A stretch of DNA of 64,000 nucleotides, taken from assembly GCA_002450155.1 (NCBI GenBank), contig DJYO01000008.1:1-64000 (forward strand). Reading direction: 5' to 3'. The notes under the pieces were generated by a model. It searched no databases. It had not been told where the DNA came from and worked only from the letters and a program-made list of their open reading frames with translations. Position 1 is the first letter of the stretch, and each line of letters opens with the position of its first letter. Source of the DNA: Mageeibacillus sp. UBA6976. GTDB taxonomy: Bacteria > Bacillota > Clostridia > Saccharofermentanales > Saccharofermentanaceae. This document shows positions 25,257-34,657 of this stretch, piece by piece. Made by a program: the position numbers and the translations under genes.

Positions 25257-28040
25257 GTGGACAAAGCATATTCAAAAAGTGCCGAGCAGATAGCTCAAGA
25301 GCTGGGCACGGATCTCGTTAACGGTCTCAAATCAGATGAAGTATCACTCAGGCTTGCAAAGAACGGCCCCAATTCCCTCGGTGAGGAGAAGAAGACCCCT
25401 CTCTGGAAGCGTTTCCTGTCCCAGTTCGCAGATGCGATGGTAATCATCCTTCTCGCTGCTGCAGGACTTTCCGCATATATGGCATATAAGTCCGAGGGCG
25501 GCGGTATCGAAGACTGGATCGATGTTATCGTCATCCTTGCGATAGTAATCCTTAATGCATGTCTTGGCGTTTACCAGGAGGGTAAGGCCGATCAGGCTCT
25601 TGCAGCTCTCAAGAAGATGAGCTCCCCTAAGACCAAGGTCATAAGAGACGGCAAGATCGTAATGACCGATTCAGAGAATATCGTTGTAGGCGATGTCATT
25701 GCCATTGATGCAGGCGATGCGATCTCTGCAGATATGAGGCTTATCTCTTCAAGCTCTCTTAAGGCAGAGGAGTCCTCACTTACCGGTGAGTCCGTTCCTG
25801 TAGACAAGGATGCTGATGCCATATGTGACGAAGGCTGCGGTATCGGTGACCGCAAGAACATGCTCTTCATGGGAACTGTAGTAACTTACGGCAGGGCAAG
25901 AGGCGTTGTCACAGATACTGCAAGAAATACTGAATTAGGTAAGATCGCAAATAAGCTTACTAATATCGAAGATGAGCAGACTCCTCTCCAGAAGAGTCTT
26001 AACTCTCTCGGTAAGATCCTGGCTGTCGTATGTATCTTTGTATGTATAGTTGTTCTTGTCGTAGATATCTTTATCCAGAAGCAGGCTCCGACAGATGCCC
26101 TCATGACAGCTGTATCCCTTGCTGTTGCAGCTATCCCTGAAGGACTTGCGGCAGTAGTTACCATAGTCCTCTCCATCGGCATGACTACGATGGCCCAGAA
26201 CAATGCCATCGTTAAGAGACTTCTTGCCGTAGAGACGCTTGGCTGCGTAGATGTTATCTGCTCAGATAAGACCGGTACCCTCACTCAGAATCAGATGACA
26301 GTAACAGTCCTTTATGACGGCAATAACGTAACTAACGTAACAGGCGGCGGATATGCTCCCGAAGGCGAGCTTACAGATGAGAGCGGTGCTCCCGTTAAGA
26401 TGAATAAGGTCCTTGAGAGCCTTGTAAGATCTGCAGTTCTCTGTAACGACGCATCCATAGTCAAGTCTGATGAGGGTAAGTACACCTGCATCGGCGATCC
26501 TACCGAAGGTTCACTTACGACACTCGGCATGAAGTGCAAGATCGAGCGTGAGGCTGCGATGCACAAGTATAAGCGCGAGACAGAATTACCCTTCGACTCA
26601 GACCGCAAGATGATGACCACATATCACTCCGGCATTATTGACGGCAAGTGGGTATCCTATACAAAGGGTGCTCCGGATATCATCTTTGCAAGATGCACCA
26701 AGTACCTTGCCGAGGACGGGGAGCATGAGATGACTCCCGAATTCCTTGACATGATCAGGAAGCAGAATCACGAGTTTGCCATCAAGGCCATAAGAGTTCT
26801 CGCCTTTGCATATCAGGTCCATGATATCGGGATCAAGGCTGATTTTGCTCACGAGGAGGATCTGGTATTCATAGGTCTTATCGGTATGATCGATCCTGCA
26901 CGTAAGGAAGCAAAGGATGCTATTGCCGTATGTAAGGATGCAGGTATCCGTGCAGTTATGATCACCGGCGACTTCAAGGATTCCGCCGTTGCCATAGCAG
27001 ATAACCTCGAGATGAGAGATGCAGGCCACCAGGGCGCTCTTTCAGGCGAGGAATTGGACAATATGAGCGATGAGGATCTTAAGAAAGCCTGTGAGACTAC
27101 AAGCGTTTATGCCCGTGTATCTCCTGAGCATAAGGTCAGGATCGTCTCTGCCCTTAAGTCTAACGACCACATTGCTTCCATGACAGGTGACGGCGTTAAC
27201 GACGCCATGGCTCTTAAGTCAGCCGACATTGGTGTTGCCATGGGTATCACAGGTACAGATGTATCCAAGAATTCTGCCGACATGATCCTGATGGACGATA
27301 ACTTTGCCACCATAGTAAAGGCAGTAGAGCAGGGCAGGATAATCTATTCCAATATCCGTAAGTTCGTAGGATTCCTTTTGTCCTGCAACATCGGTGAGAT
27401 CCTGGTAATATTCATCCTCTCCCTTATCAAGGGCGGATCAGAGGGCAGCGTCTTTGCAGGTATAGCAGCGCCCCTTACTGCTATCCAGCTTTTGTGGCTC
27501 AACCTGGTAACTGATTCTTTCCCCGCACTTGCATTAGGCAGGGAAAAGGGCGAGCCCGGCATAATGAAGATGCCCCCCAGATCCAAGAAGGAGCCTATCA
27601 TCAACAAGCAGATGATGGGTCATATCGGCATCCAGGCTATGGCTATATTCCTCAGCGTTGCAGCTGCATTCCTTATCTCGCTTGCAAGCATGAACATAGG
27701 CAATACATTCTTCTATGCCGGCACCGGCGCTGAGCCTATCGATGTAGCAAGAACGGTAGCTTTTGCAACTCTTATCCTGGCAGAGCTCTTCAGGGCATTT
27801 GCTGCAAGATCAGAGCGCATATCCATATTCAAGCTCGGTTTATTTACGAATAAGATGATGAACATCGCCGTTGCATTTTCGATGGTACTCCTCGCAGCAG
27901 TTATCTATATCCCGGGAGTAAACAGGATATTTGACAATGTTGCACTCAATCCTCTGGCCTGGATGGTAATAATCCCGTTGTCCCTTATCCCCTTTGCTGC
28001 AAGTGAGCTGTTCAAGCTCATCAAGGCCAAAGCAGAATGA
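25257..28040 (+). CDS. Cation-transporting P-type ATPase (Ca2+ type)
   Basis: This 927-residue P2-type ATPase starts at GTG after GGGAG. It shows an N-terminal cation-ATPase domain, actuator TGES (LTGESVPVDKD), helix 4 with AAIPEGLAAVVTIVLSIGM, phosphorylation site CSDKTGTLTQNQM, hinge MTGDGVNDAMALK, and NLVTDSFPALALG in helix 6. These features match bacterial PacL/SERCA-like calcium pumps that export Ca2+. Strict ion choice cannot be fixed by eye. It has its own promoter and is followed by secG. Confidence 0.92.
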   Translation: MDKAYSKSAEQIAQELGTDLVNGLKSDEVSLRLAKNGPNSLGEEKKTPLWKRFLSQFADAMVIILLAAAGLSAYMAYKSEGGGIEDWIDVIVILAIVILNACLGVYQEGKADQALAALKKMSSPKTKVIRDGKIVMTDSENIVVGDVIAIDAGDAISADMRLISSSSLKAEESSLTGESVPVDKDADAICDEGCGIGDRKNMLFMGTVVTYGRARGVVTDTARNTELGKIANKLTNIEDEQTPLQKSLNSLGKILAVVCIFVCIVVLVVDIFIQKQAPTDALMTAVSLAVAAIPEGLAAVVTIVLSIGMTTMAQNNAIVKRLLAVETLGCVDVICSDKTGTLTQNQMTVTVLYDGNNVTNVTGGGYAPEGELTDESGAPVKMNKVLESLVRSAVLCNDASIVKSDEGKYTCIGDPTEGSLTTLGMKCKIEREAAMHKYKRETELPFDSDRKMMTTYHSGIIDGKWVSYTKGAPDIIFARCTKYLAEDGEHEMTPEFLDMIRKQNHEFAIKAIRVLAFAYQVHDIGIKADFAHEEDLVFIGLIGMIDPARKEAKDAIAVCKDAGIRAVMITGDFKDSAVAIADNLEMRDAGHQGALSGEELDNMSDEDLKKACETTSVYARVSPEHKVRIVSALKSNDHIASMTGDGVNDAMALKSADIGVAMGITGTDVSKNSADMILMDDNFATIVKAVEQGRIIYSNIRKFVGFLLSCNIGEILVIFILSLIKGGSEGSVFAGIAAPLTAIQLLWLNLVTDSFPALALGREKGEPGIMKMPPRSKKEPIINKQMMGHIGIQAMAIFLSVAAAFLISLASMNIGNTFFYAGTGAEPIDVARTVAFATLILAELFRAFAARSERISIFKLGLFTNKMMNIAVAFSMVLLAAVIYIPGVNRIFDNVALNPLAWMVIIPLSLIPFAASELFKLIKAKAE

Positions 28041-28104
28041 GTTTGCATTACAAATTGCCGTGTGATATTATCTAACGGCTAAATTGAAACAGGAGGCAGG
28101 TCTA

Positions 28105-28356
28105 ATGAGCGGACTGCAGATAGCAATATCAATAATAGATATCATCTTCGCGATTGCGATAATCATATTATTCCTCGTGCAGGAAGGTAATGACCAGGGC
28201 TTAGGTGCGGTTGCAGGTGCAACATCTGATTCATACTACAGCAAGGCTAAGGGCAGAACACTTGAGGAACAGCTCAAGCGTTGGACAGTGATCTGCTGTG
28301 TCGGTTTTGCGGTATGCTCCGTTCTTTTGTATCTCGCTATCAACAGACATTGGTAA
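28105..28356 (+). CDS. secG: Preprotein translocase subunit SecG
   Basis: This 83-residue protein starts at the ATG behind AGGAGG; an upstream in-frame TTG at 28084 lacks a site. It has two membrane helices (about 7-27 and 60-79) around the conserved cytosolic loop LVQEGNDQGLGAVAGA. It is part of the SecYEG channel. A terminator follows. The secG-rnr order is common in Bacillota. Confidence 0.93.
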   Translation: MSGLQIAISIIDIIFAIAIIILFLVQEGNDQGLGAVAGATSDSYYSKAKGRTLEEQLKRWTVICCVGFAVCSVLLYLAINRHW

Positions 28357-28379
28357 GCAAGATCACTTAAGTTAACTCC

Positions 28380-28416
28380 AAGGGCCCTCTCAAAGCATAT
28401 GAGAGAGCCCTTATTA
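28380..28416 (+). terminator. Intrinsic terminator after secG
   Basis: GGGCCCTCTC pairs with GAGAGAGCCC (one mismatch), followed by TTATTATTT. Confidence 0.8.
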
Positions 28417-28496
28417 TTTACTTTAATGCCGGTTGATGAAATAATGATTAAGTAGGGTTGATATATAGTTTCAGATTGTAAAGAAGGTGAATGATA

Positions 28497-30509
28497 ATGA
28501 ATACAGAACATAATAAGAGTAAACCAAGATCCAGGTCTGCGGAGAACATGAGCGTTGCCCAGCGCAGGCGCAACAGGATCATAAAGGCCAAGGAGATGGA
28601 AGCTTCAAGACCTCAGTCTTTTGCAGAGCTTGCTCCCAGAGGCCCTTTAGGAGTTAAGAATCAGGCAGTAGGCATCCTGAGACAGCGGGGCAAGGGCGGA
28701 GTAGTAATGCCTGATGCCCAATACAAGGATACTGATCTCGGAGCGATAGACATCGAACCCAATCATCTTAACGGCGCTCCTTACAACATGATGGTTGTAT
28801 GCGAGATCTTGAATCCAAATGCCGAGCGCGGCAGTTACAGGGGCAGGATCATTGAAGTCCTGGGCGATGCAGGCAATAACGATGTCAGGATGCTGGGGGT
28901 ATTAAGACAGTTTGGTCTGTCCCAGACTTTCCCTGATGCAGTAACTGATGAGATAGCAGATCTCCCGTTTAATCCGGATGACAGGACTATCGAGGATGCA
29001 ATCAAGGCAGGAAGAACAGATCTTCGTGACCTTCTTACCATAACGATAGACGGAGAGGATGCCAAGGACCTGGACGATGCAATCTCCATCGAGTGCCTAA
29101 ACAACGGTAACTATAAGCTCTGGGTGCATATTGCTGATGTATCAGAATATGTAAGAGAGGGAACGGCCCTTGATATGGAGGCCTTTAGCAGAGCTACATC
29201 TGTCTATCTGGTAGACAGGGTCATCCCAATGCTCCCGCCTAAGCTTTCCAACGGACTCTGCAGCCTTAATCCCGGCCATGACAGGCTCGCCATGACCTGT
29301 GAGATGTATGTTGACCGAGAGGGCAGTGTTTACGACGGCAAGATCTATGAGTCGGTCATCAGATCAGACAGGAGGATGAGTTATCTTGAATGCTACAGGA
29401 TCCTGACTTCTCCTCAGGAAGGCGACAGGGAGGAATATGGCAGGATAATAGATATGCTTACCAAAATGAGCGAGCTGTCTGACATCCTTAAGCGTATGAG
29501 GCAGCGCAGGGGAGCTCTTAACTTTGATTTCCCCGAGACAAAGGTCATTCTTAATGATGACCAGACCGTCAAGGATATCAAGCCTTATCCCATTAACTTT
29601 ACCAACGGGATAATCGAGTCGTTCATGATCTGCGCCAACGAGTTTGTTGCCAGGACTTTCCAGAGTATGAACTATCCCTTTGTCTACAGAGTCCACGAGG
29701 ATCCGGATCCTATCAAGATCGCCAGGTTCACTACTGTTGCAAGATACTTCGGTGCAACAGGCAGGCTCTCAGGCAAGATAACTCCTGCAGATATCTCCCG
29801 CTACATGGATACTATAGGTATCAAAGACGCGCTTCCTGCGCTTAATGAGCTCCTGTTAAGGTCCATGGCCAAGGCGAGATATGCGCCGGAATGTCTGGGA
29901 CATTTCGGTCTTGCATCCAAATACTACTGCCATTTCACAAGTCCGATCAGGCGTTATCCTGACCTTTATATCCATAGGATAATCAAGTCCTATCTGCATG
30001 GCGAAGATAAGAGATCTCATTTTGCAGGGCTTGTGGACCGGGCATCGGAGCAGTCATCTGAGATGGAGCGCAACAGCGTGGATGCAGAGCGGGCTTCTGT
30101 TGCGATCAAAGTCTGTGAATATATGCAGGAAAGAATAGGTGAGCACTACGAAGGTACCGTCACATCCATAATCGATTCCGGGTTCTTTGTAATGCTGGAT
30201 AACACGGTGGAAGGATTTGTACCCTTCAGGTCCCTTATAGACCACTATTACTTTGACGAGAGAAGATATCAGGCTGTAGGTGCCCATTCAGGCGGGATCA
30301 TAACCATAGGCCAGGCAGTAAGTGTCATAGTGGAGAATGTGGATACCGATCTTAACCGGATCGATTTCTCATTGGAGCAGGAGCCCATGTCCAAGAGCTC
30401 TGCCAGAAGAGCTGAACGCAAGACATCACCTCTTAAGAAGGCCGGCGCTAAGAAGAAGTCGCCTATCAAGAGAAGCGCACATTTTAAGGGCAGGGGAGGC
30501 AGACGCTGA
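28497..30509 (+). CDS. rnr: Ribonuclease R-like exoribonuclease
   Basis: This RNB-family 3'-5' exonuclease is about 670 residues; the start at 28497 gives seven-base spacing from AAGGTG. The RNB core has GEDAKDLDDAISIE with the metal-binding aspartates, VDRVIPMLPPKLSNGLCSL and HFTSPIRRYPDL. A C-terminal S1 domain (about 545-625, HYEGTVTSIIDSGFFV) and a Lys/Arg tail follow. The N-terminus is short: only about 110 residues precede the OB-like region, and the helix-turn-helix found in many RNase R proteins is not recognisable. smpB, often next, is absent here. Confidence 0.92.
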   Translation: MNTEHNKSKPRSRSAENMSVAQRRRNRIIKAKEMEASRPQSFAELAPRGPLGVKNQAVGILRQRGKGGVVMPDAQYKDTDLGAIDIEPNHLNGAPYNMMVVCEILNPNAERGSYRGRIIEVLGDAGNNDVRMLGVLRQFGLSQTFPDAVTDEIADLPFNPDDRTIEDAIKAGRTDLRDLLTITIDGEDAKDLDDAISIECLNNGNYKLWVHIADVSEYVREGTALDMEAFSRATSVYLVDRVIPMLPPKLSNGLCSLNPGHDRLAMTCEMYVDREGSVYDGKIYESVIRSDRRMSYLECYRILTSPQEGDREEYGRIIDMLTKMSELSDILKRMRQRRGALNFDFPETKVILNDDQTVKDIKPYPINFTNGIIESFMICANEFVARTFQSMNYPFVYRVHEDPDPIKIARFTTVARYFGATGRLSGKITPADISRYMDTIGIKDALPALNELLLRSMAKARYAPECLGHFGLASKYYCHFTSPIRRYPDLYIHRIIKSYLHGEDKRSHFAGLVDRASEQSSEMERNSVDAERASVAIKVCEYMQERIGEHYEGTVTSIIDSGFFVMLDNTVEGFVPFRSLIDHYYFDERRYQAVGAHSGGIITIGQAVSVIVENVDTDLNRIDFSLEQEPMSKSSARRAERKTSPLKKAGAKKKSPIKRSAHFKGRGGRR

Positions 30510-30511
30510 TA

Positions 30512-30541
30512 TTGACAATTGGGCTTCGGGTAGTGTATATT
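30512..30541 (+). promoter_or_regulatory. Promoter of T-box-aspS transcript
   Basis: TTGACA (30512-30517) and TATATT (30536-30541) are 18 bases apart, directly after the rnr stop. The start site is expected near 30548. Confidence 0.75.
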
Positions 30542-30547
30542 GCGTAA

Positions 30548-30765
30548 TGCAAAGCTATGACGGAGAACAGGTAGTTACGAAGACCGCCTACAGAGAGTCC
30601 GGATCCCGGCTGTAAGTCCGGACAGGATAGGAACGTAATGATAACACCTCCCAGCATTATTTTAATATGAGTGGTTCCCTTAGGGGAATAATTCAGGTGG
30701 CACCGCGGTAAGTTGATTGACTTTTCGTCCTGAACTTAAGAATTTAAGTTCAGGATGTTTTTGTT
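30548..30765 (+). promoter_or_regulatory. T-box riboswitch upstream of aspS
   Basis: The T-box sequence AGGTGGCACCGCGG is at 30695-30708, with a terminator of TCCTGAACTTAA/TTAAGTTCAGGA plus T-tract (30728-30764). Stem I is readable: GCT...AGC at the base, GGAG (30562-30565) with CTCC (30648-30651), then GTTACG (30574-30579) with CGTAAT (30634-30639). These enclose a specifier loop whose 3' side is GATAACAC (30640-30647). In the usual register, after a three-base GAA/GAU element, the specifier is AAC (Asn, 30643-30645); GAT (Asp) sits just before it. The UGGC bulge matches a tRNA with a G discriminator, as both tRNA-Asn and tRNA-Asp have. Confidence 0.92.
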
Positions 30766-30791
30766 TGCGAAGATAAGAAAGGAAGAATACT

Positions 30792-32540
30792 ATGGGCAAC
30801 ATTTACAGAGACAAGGTGATAGGTGAGATCACCGAGAAAGATGTAGGATCTGAGCTTCGCGTATGCGGATGGATCGAGAACATAAGAGACCACGGCGGAG
30901 TTTCATTTATCGATCTGCGCGATATGTACGGAACGCTGCAGGTGGTAATGAGAGATACAAGCCTTCTTGACGGACTCGTTAAGGAAGAATGCATCTCCAT
31001 ATCAGGCGTTATCGAGCACAGAGACGAGGAGACATATAATCCCAAGATCGCAACAGGCACCATAGAGCTGGAGGCTCATTCCGTTGATGTACTGGGCAAA
31101 GTCTACGGACAGCTCCCCTTTGAGATCATGACATCCAAGGAGATAAGAGAGGATATAAGGCTCAAGTACAGATATCTGGATCTCCGTAACCAGAAGGTCA
31201 AGGACAACATCATCTTCCGCTCCAAAGTCATCTCATTCTTAAGGCAGAAGATGACAGAGATGGGATTCCTTGAGATCCAGACACCTATCCTTACGAGCTC
31301 ATCACCTGAAGGCGCCCGTGACTATATCGTTCCTTCAAGAAAGTTCAAGGGCAAGTTCTATGCTCTTCCTCAGGCTCCCCAGCAGTTTAAGCAACTGCTC
31401 ATGGTATCCGGTTTTGATAAGTATTTCCAGATCGCTCCCTGTTTCAGAGATGAGGATGCAAGAGCAGACAGATCTCCGGGAGAGTTCTATCAGCTGGACT
31501 TTGAGATGAGCTTTGCTACTCAGGAAGATGTATTCAGAGCAGGCGAGGAAGTCCTGACAGCAACATTTGAGAAGTTTGCACCCGAGGGCGCAAGTGTAAC
31601 GGCTGCTCCATATCCTGTTATCTCTTATAAGCAGGCAATGACTGAATTCGGTACAGATAAGCCGGACCTCAGGAATCCTCTCAGGATAATCGATGTTACA
31701 GAGTTCTTCTCAAGATGTACATTCAAGGCTTTCCACGGCAAGACCGTAAGAGCTATCAATGTTCATGCCAAGCTCTCCAAGGGCCAGCATGAGAAGATGC
31801 TCAAGTTTGCTCAAAACGACCTCGGAATGGGAGGCCTCGGATACCTGGAAGTATTAGAGGACATGAGCTACAAGGGACCTATCGATAAGTTCATCCCCGA
31901 TGATATGAAGGCAGAGCTCAAGGAGCTTGCAGGTCTTGAAGCAGGGGATACCATCTTCTTTATTGCAGATTACGAGGCAAGAGCCTGTGAGTGCGCAGGC
32001 GCGATCCGTAACGAGCTGGGCGCAAGGCTTGATCTTATCGAGAAGAACGCTTTCAGATTCTGCTATGTCAACGATTTCCCCATGTTTGAGAAGGATCCTG
32101 AGACACATAAGTACATCTTTACTCATAATCCCTTCTCCATGCCTCAGGGCGGTCTTGAAGCTCTCAATACAAAGGAGCCTTCAGAGATCCTGGCATATCA
32201 GTACGATATCGTCTGCAACGGTATTGAGCTCTCATCCGGTGCGGTTAGAAACCACGACCTGGAGATCATGAAGAAGGCCTTCGAGATCGCAGGCTACAGC
32301 GAAGAGGACTTAAAGACCAAGTTCGGTGCCCTCTATAACGCATTCAAGTTCGGTGCACCTCCCCATGCCGGTATGGCTCCGGGCGTTGACCGTATGATCA
32401 TGATCCTCAAGGGCGAAGAGAGCATCAGAGAAGTTATCGCATTCCCTATGAACGGCAATGCCCAGGATCTTCTGTGCGGTGCTCCGGGCGATGTAACAGA
32501 GCAGCAGCTTAGAGAAGTTCATATCAAAGTAAGACAGTGA
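30792..32540 (+). CDS. aspS: Aspartyl-tRNA synthetase, probably non-discriminating
   Basis: This 582-residue bacterial-type class II AspRS has the N-terminal OB anticodon domain (CGWIENIRDHGGVSFIDLRD), motif 2 around CFRDEDARADRSPGEFYQLD, the GAD insertion and motif 3 near GMAPGVDRMIMIL. H34 in IRDHGG occupies the position that is Leu in discriminating E. coli AspRS (RRDLGS) and His in known non-discriminating enzymes. This suggests it also makes Asp-tRNA-Asn for GatCAB. It is controlled by the T-box upstream. No gat genes or asnS lie in this window. Confidence 0.93.
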   Translation: MGNIYRDKVIGEITEKDVGSELRVCGWIENIRDHGGVSFIDLRDMYGTLQVVMRDTSLLDGLVKEECISISGVIEHRDEETYNPKIATGTIELEAHSVDVLGKVYGQLPFEIMTSKEIREDIRLKYRYLDLRNQKVKDNIIFRSKVISFLRQKMTEMGFLEIQTPILTSSSPEGARDYIVPSRKFKGKFYALPQAPQQFKQLLMVSGFDKYFQIAPCFRDEDARADRSPGEFYQLDFEMSFATQEDVFRAGEEVLTATFEKFAPEGASVTAAPYPVISYKQAMTEFGTDKPDLRNPLRIIDVTEFFSRCTFKAFHGKTVRAINVHAKLSKGQHEKMLKFAQNDLGMGGLGYLEVLEDMSYKGPIDKFIPDDMKAELKELAGLEAGDTIFFIADYEARACECAGAIRNELGARLDLIEKNAFRFCYVNDFPMFEKDPETHKYIFTHNPFSMPQGGLEALNTKEPSEILAYQYDIVCNGIELSSGAVRNHDLEIMKKAFEIAGYSEEDLKTKFGALYNAFKFGAPPHAGMAPGVDRMIMILKGEESIREVIAFPMNGNAQDLLCGAPGDVTEQQLREVHIKVRQ

Positions 32541-32543
32541 TCT

Positions 32544-33839
32544 ATGAAGGTATATTTCCTTACATTAGGCTGCAGAGTTAATCAATACGAAACAGACGCC
32601 GTAAGGCGCCTGTTTCTTGATAATGGGCATGTTGTTACAGAGGATGCTTCGGAGGCTGATATCTGCATCGTTAATACCTGTTCCGTAACGGGTGAAGCTG
32701 ACAGGAAGTCCGGCCAGATGCTCCGAAAAATGGCGAGGATCAATCCGGAGACTGTCGTTGTTGCCATGGGTTGCGCTGCCGAAGTTGCAACCGGCAAGGT
32801 GGATGCAGATGTAATAGTTGGCACCAGAGACAAGAACCGGATACTTGAGATATTGGATGAGTTCTTTAGGAACAATAAGGGCACAGACCTTACCCATGAA
32901 TCAGACCATACAAGGCCCGGCGTTAGCCAAAAAGATGAGTACCATGACTTCGGTACTGTCCTGTCTCCTGAAGGCACCAGAGCCTTCATGAAGGTTGAGG
33001 ATGGCTGCAATAACTTCTGTTCTTACTGCATCATTCCTTATGCAAGAGGCAGAGTCGCCTCAAGGGACGAGGCTTCATGCGTAAGTGAGGCCCGTTTCCT
33101 CGTATCTGAAGGCTATAAGGAGATAATCGTATCCGGGATACACCTTTGCTCCTACGGCAAAGACAGGGGAGAAGACATCATGTCCCTTCTGTCTCTTCTT
33201 ACCAGGATCGACAGTATAGATGGCCTTGAGAGATTAAGGCTCGGCTCGCTTGAACCCATGTCCATGACGCCCGCATTCATTGAAGGACTCGCAGGGCTTA
33301 AGCACCTGTGCCCACATTTTCACCTGTCCCTGCAGAGCGGCTCGGACAGCATCCTTAAGGCAATGAACCGTAAGTACGATACAAGCGAATATATGAAGAG
33401 GGTAGAGCTCTTAAGGAGCATTTTCCCCGGGATGTCTCTTACAACGGATGTAATAACAGGCTTTCCCGGAGAGACTGATGCTTCTTTCCGGGAGACCATT
33501 GATTTTGTGCGCAGGGCACGTTTTGCCAAGATCCATGTATTCCCTTATTCAGAAAGAGAGGGCACAGTTGCCGCCAAACTAAGTCAGGTTCCTGTTAGTA
33601 TCAGGAAGGAACGGGCCAAGGAGCTTATCTCCATATCAGATGAGCTTGCTTCAAGTTTTGCCCGGGATATGGTCGGCAAGCCTGATTCCGTACTCCTTGA
33701 GAGGGAAGAAGACGGCGTCTGGACAGGCTACACAGCTAATTACGTCAAGTGCTTTGTCAATGCTCCAGGCAATAGAGGAGACATAGTGTCAGGCACAGTA
33801 ACCTCGTCCGAAAACGGTTTTGTCACACTTTCAATCTGA
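32544..33839 (+). CDS. mtaB: tRNA t6A37 methylthiotransferase MtaB
   Basis: This 431-residue radical-SAM methylthiotransferase opens with TLGCRVNQYETDAV, the MtaB/YqeV signature. The N-terminal cluster cysteines are at GC, NTCSV and MGCAAE. The radical-SAM motif is CSYCIIPYARG preceded by NNFC. A TRAM domain lies at the C-terminus. It adds the methylthio group to t6A37 in ANN-decoding tRNAs. It begins three bases after aspS and is probably on the T-box-controlled message. Confidence 0.94.
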   Translation: MKVYFLTLGCRVNQYETDAVRRLFLDNGHVVTEDASEADICIVNTCSVTGEADRKSGQMLRKMARINPETVVVAMGCAAEVATGKVDADVIVGTRDKNRILEILDEFFRNNKGTDLTHESDHTRPGVSQKDEYHDFGTVLSPEGTRAFMKVEDGCNNFCSYCIIPYARGRVASRDEASCVSEARFLVSEGYKEIIVSGIHLCSYGKDRGEDIMSLLSLLTRIDSIDGLERLRLGSLEPMSMTPAFIEGLAGLKHLCPHFHLSLQSGSDSILKAMNRKYDTSEYMKRVELLRSIFPGMSLTTDVITGFPGETDASFRETIDFVRRARFAKIHVFPYSEREGTVAAKLSQVPVSIRKERAKELISISDELASSFARDMVGKPDSVLLEREEDGVWTGYTANYVKCFVNAPGNRGDIVSGTVTSSENGFVTLSI

Positions 33840-33887
33840 ATTTTTATTAAAATAAAGGATATTTTCTCTTTACAGTGTGATAGAATA

Positions 33888-33911
33888 CATATGTGAAGTG
33901 CTTCACATATG
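33888..33911 (+). promoter_or_regulatory. Perfect palindrome at ireB promoter/leader
   Basis: Two 11-base arms, CATATGTGAAG and CTTCACATATG, flank a TG centre. An extended -10 (TGATAGAAT, ending at 33886) lies just upstream, and the GGAGG ribosome binding site starts at the palindrome's right edge. It could be a repressor operator or an RNA hairpin next to the Shine-Dalgarno. Confidence 0.75.
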
Positions 33912-33920
33912 GAGGATACT

Positions 33921-34172
33921 TTGGATAATAACAACACTACTAAATTTGTTCTCTCAGGTGACAGGAATGCCGATGTGCATGCCTTGATGTCCTATGTCTT
34001 GGGAGCGCTTAAGGAGAAGGGATATAATCCTATCAATCAGCTGGTAGGTTATTTTATCTCCGGAGACCCTACTTATATCACCAGCTATAAGGGTGCGAGG
34101 GGTCTTATCAAGCGTATTGACAGAGATGAACTTCTTGAAGTGATCATCAGCGATTACTGTTCGAGGCTTTAA
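33921..34172 (+). CDS. ireB: IreB-family regulatory phosphoprotein (UPF0297)
   Basis: This 83-residue protein of the IreB/YrzL family contains KFVLSGDRNADVHALMS, LKEKGYNPINQLVGYF and GDPTYITSYKGARGLIK. In Enterococcus IreB is phosphorylated by the IreK Ser/Thr kinase and affects cephalosporin tolerance. The TTG at 33921 is preferred because GGAGG lies seven bases upstream; the ATG at 33909 overlaps that site. It heads the conserved trio ireB-ruvX-DUF1292. Confidence 0.9.
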   Translation: MDNNNTTKFVLSGDRNADVHALMSYVLGALKEKGYNPINQLVGYFISGDPTYITSYKGARGLIKRIDRDELLEVIISDYCSRL

Positions 34173-34180
34173 CCCGTTAT

Positions 34181-34612
34181 ATGGCAGCCCCTAAGGGAAG
34201 AGTTCTGGCTATCGATTTTGGCATGCGCCATATAGGTGTTGCCTTGTCTGATGAACTCAGGATCCTCGCCAAGAGCTATGAGACCATAAACTGGAACGGA
34301 GTTGACCCTGAGTGGGCGCTTAACCGTTTGTGTGAGATCATCCGGGATATGAATGTTAAGGTCCTTGTAATCGGCAAGCCCAGCCGTACTGACGGCACCG
34401 TATCTGAATCCGAGCTTCGGGCCCAGGAATTCGGAGGCGAACTTGAGAAACGATGCGGGCTTACCCCTGTATGGAAGGATGAGAGATTTACTACCGTCAT
34501 CGCAGCCCGCTATATGCATGATATAAATATCAATTCCAGGAAACAGAAGAAAGTAATAGATGCGGTAGCTGCCGAAATAATCCTGCAGGAATATTTAGAC
34601 AGCCAACGCTGA
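34181..34612 (+). CDS. ruvX: RuvX/YqgF Holliday-junction resolvase-like protein
   Basis: This 143-residue RNase H-fold protein has the opening VLAIDFGMRHIGVALSD with the first catalytic Asp, VLVIGKPSRTDGTVSESE, and the closing KKVIDAVAAEIILQEYL with the last Asp. Members act in pre-16S rRNA end maturation or junction resolution. It sits eight bases after ireB and before DUF1292, as in Bacillus (yrzL-yrrK-yrzB). Confidence 0.94.
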   Translation: MAAPKGRVLAIDFGMRHIGVALSDELRILAKSYETINWNGVDPEWALNRLCEIIRDMNVKVLVIGKPSRTDGTVSESELRAQEFGGELEKRCGLTPVWKDERFTTVIAARYMHDININSRKQKKVIDAVAAEIILQEYLDSQR

Positions 34613-34657
34613 TATATATATGCTATAATCAAGTATTAAACTTTGGAGGTTTTTACC

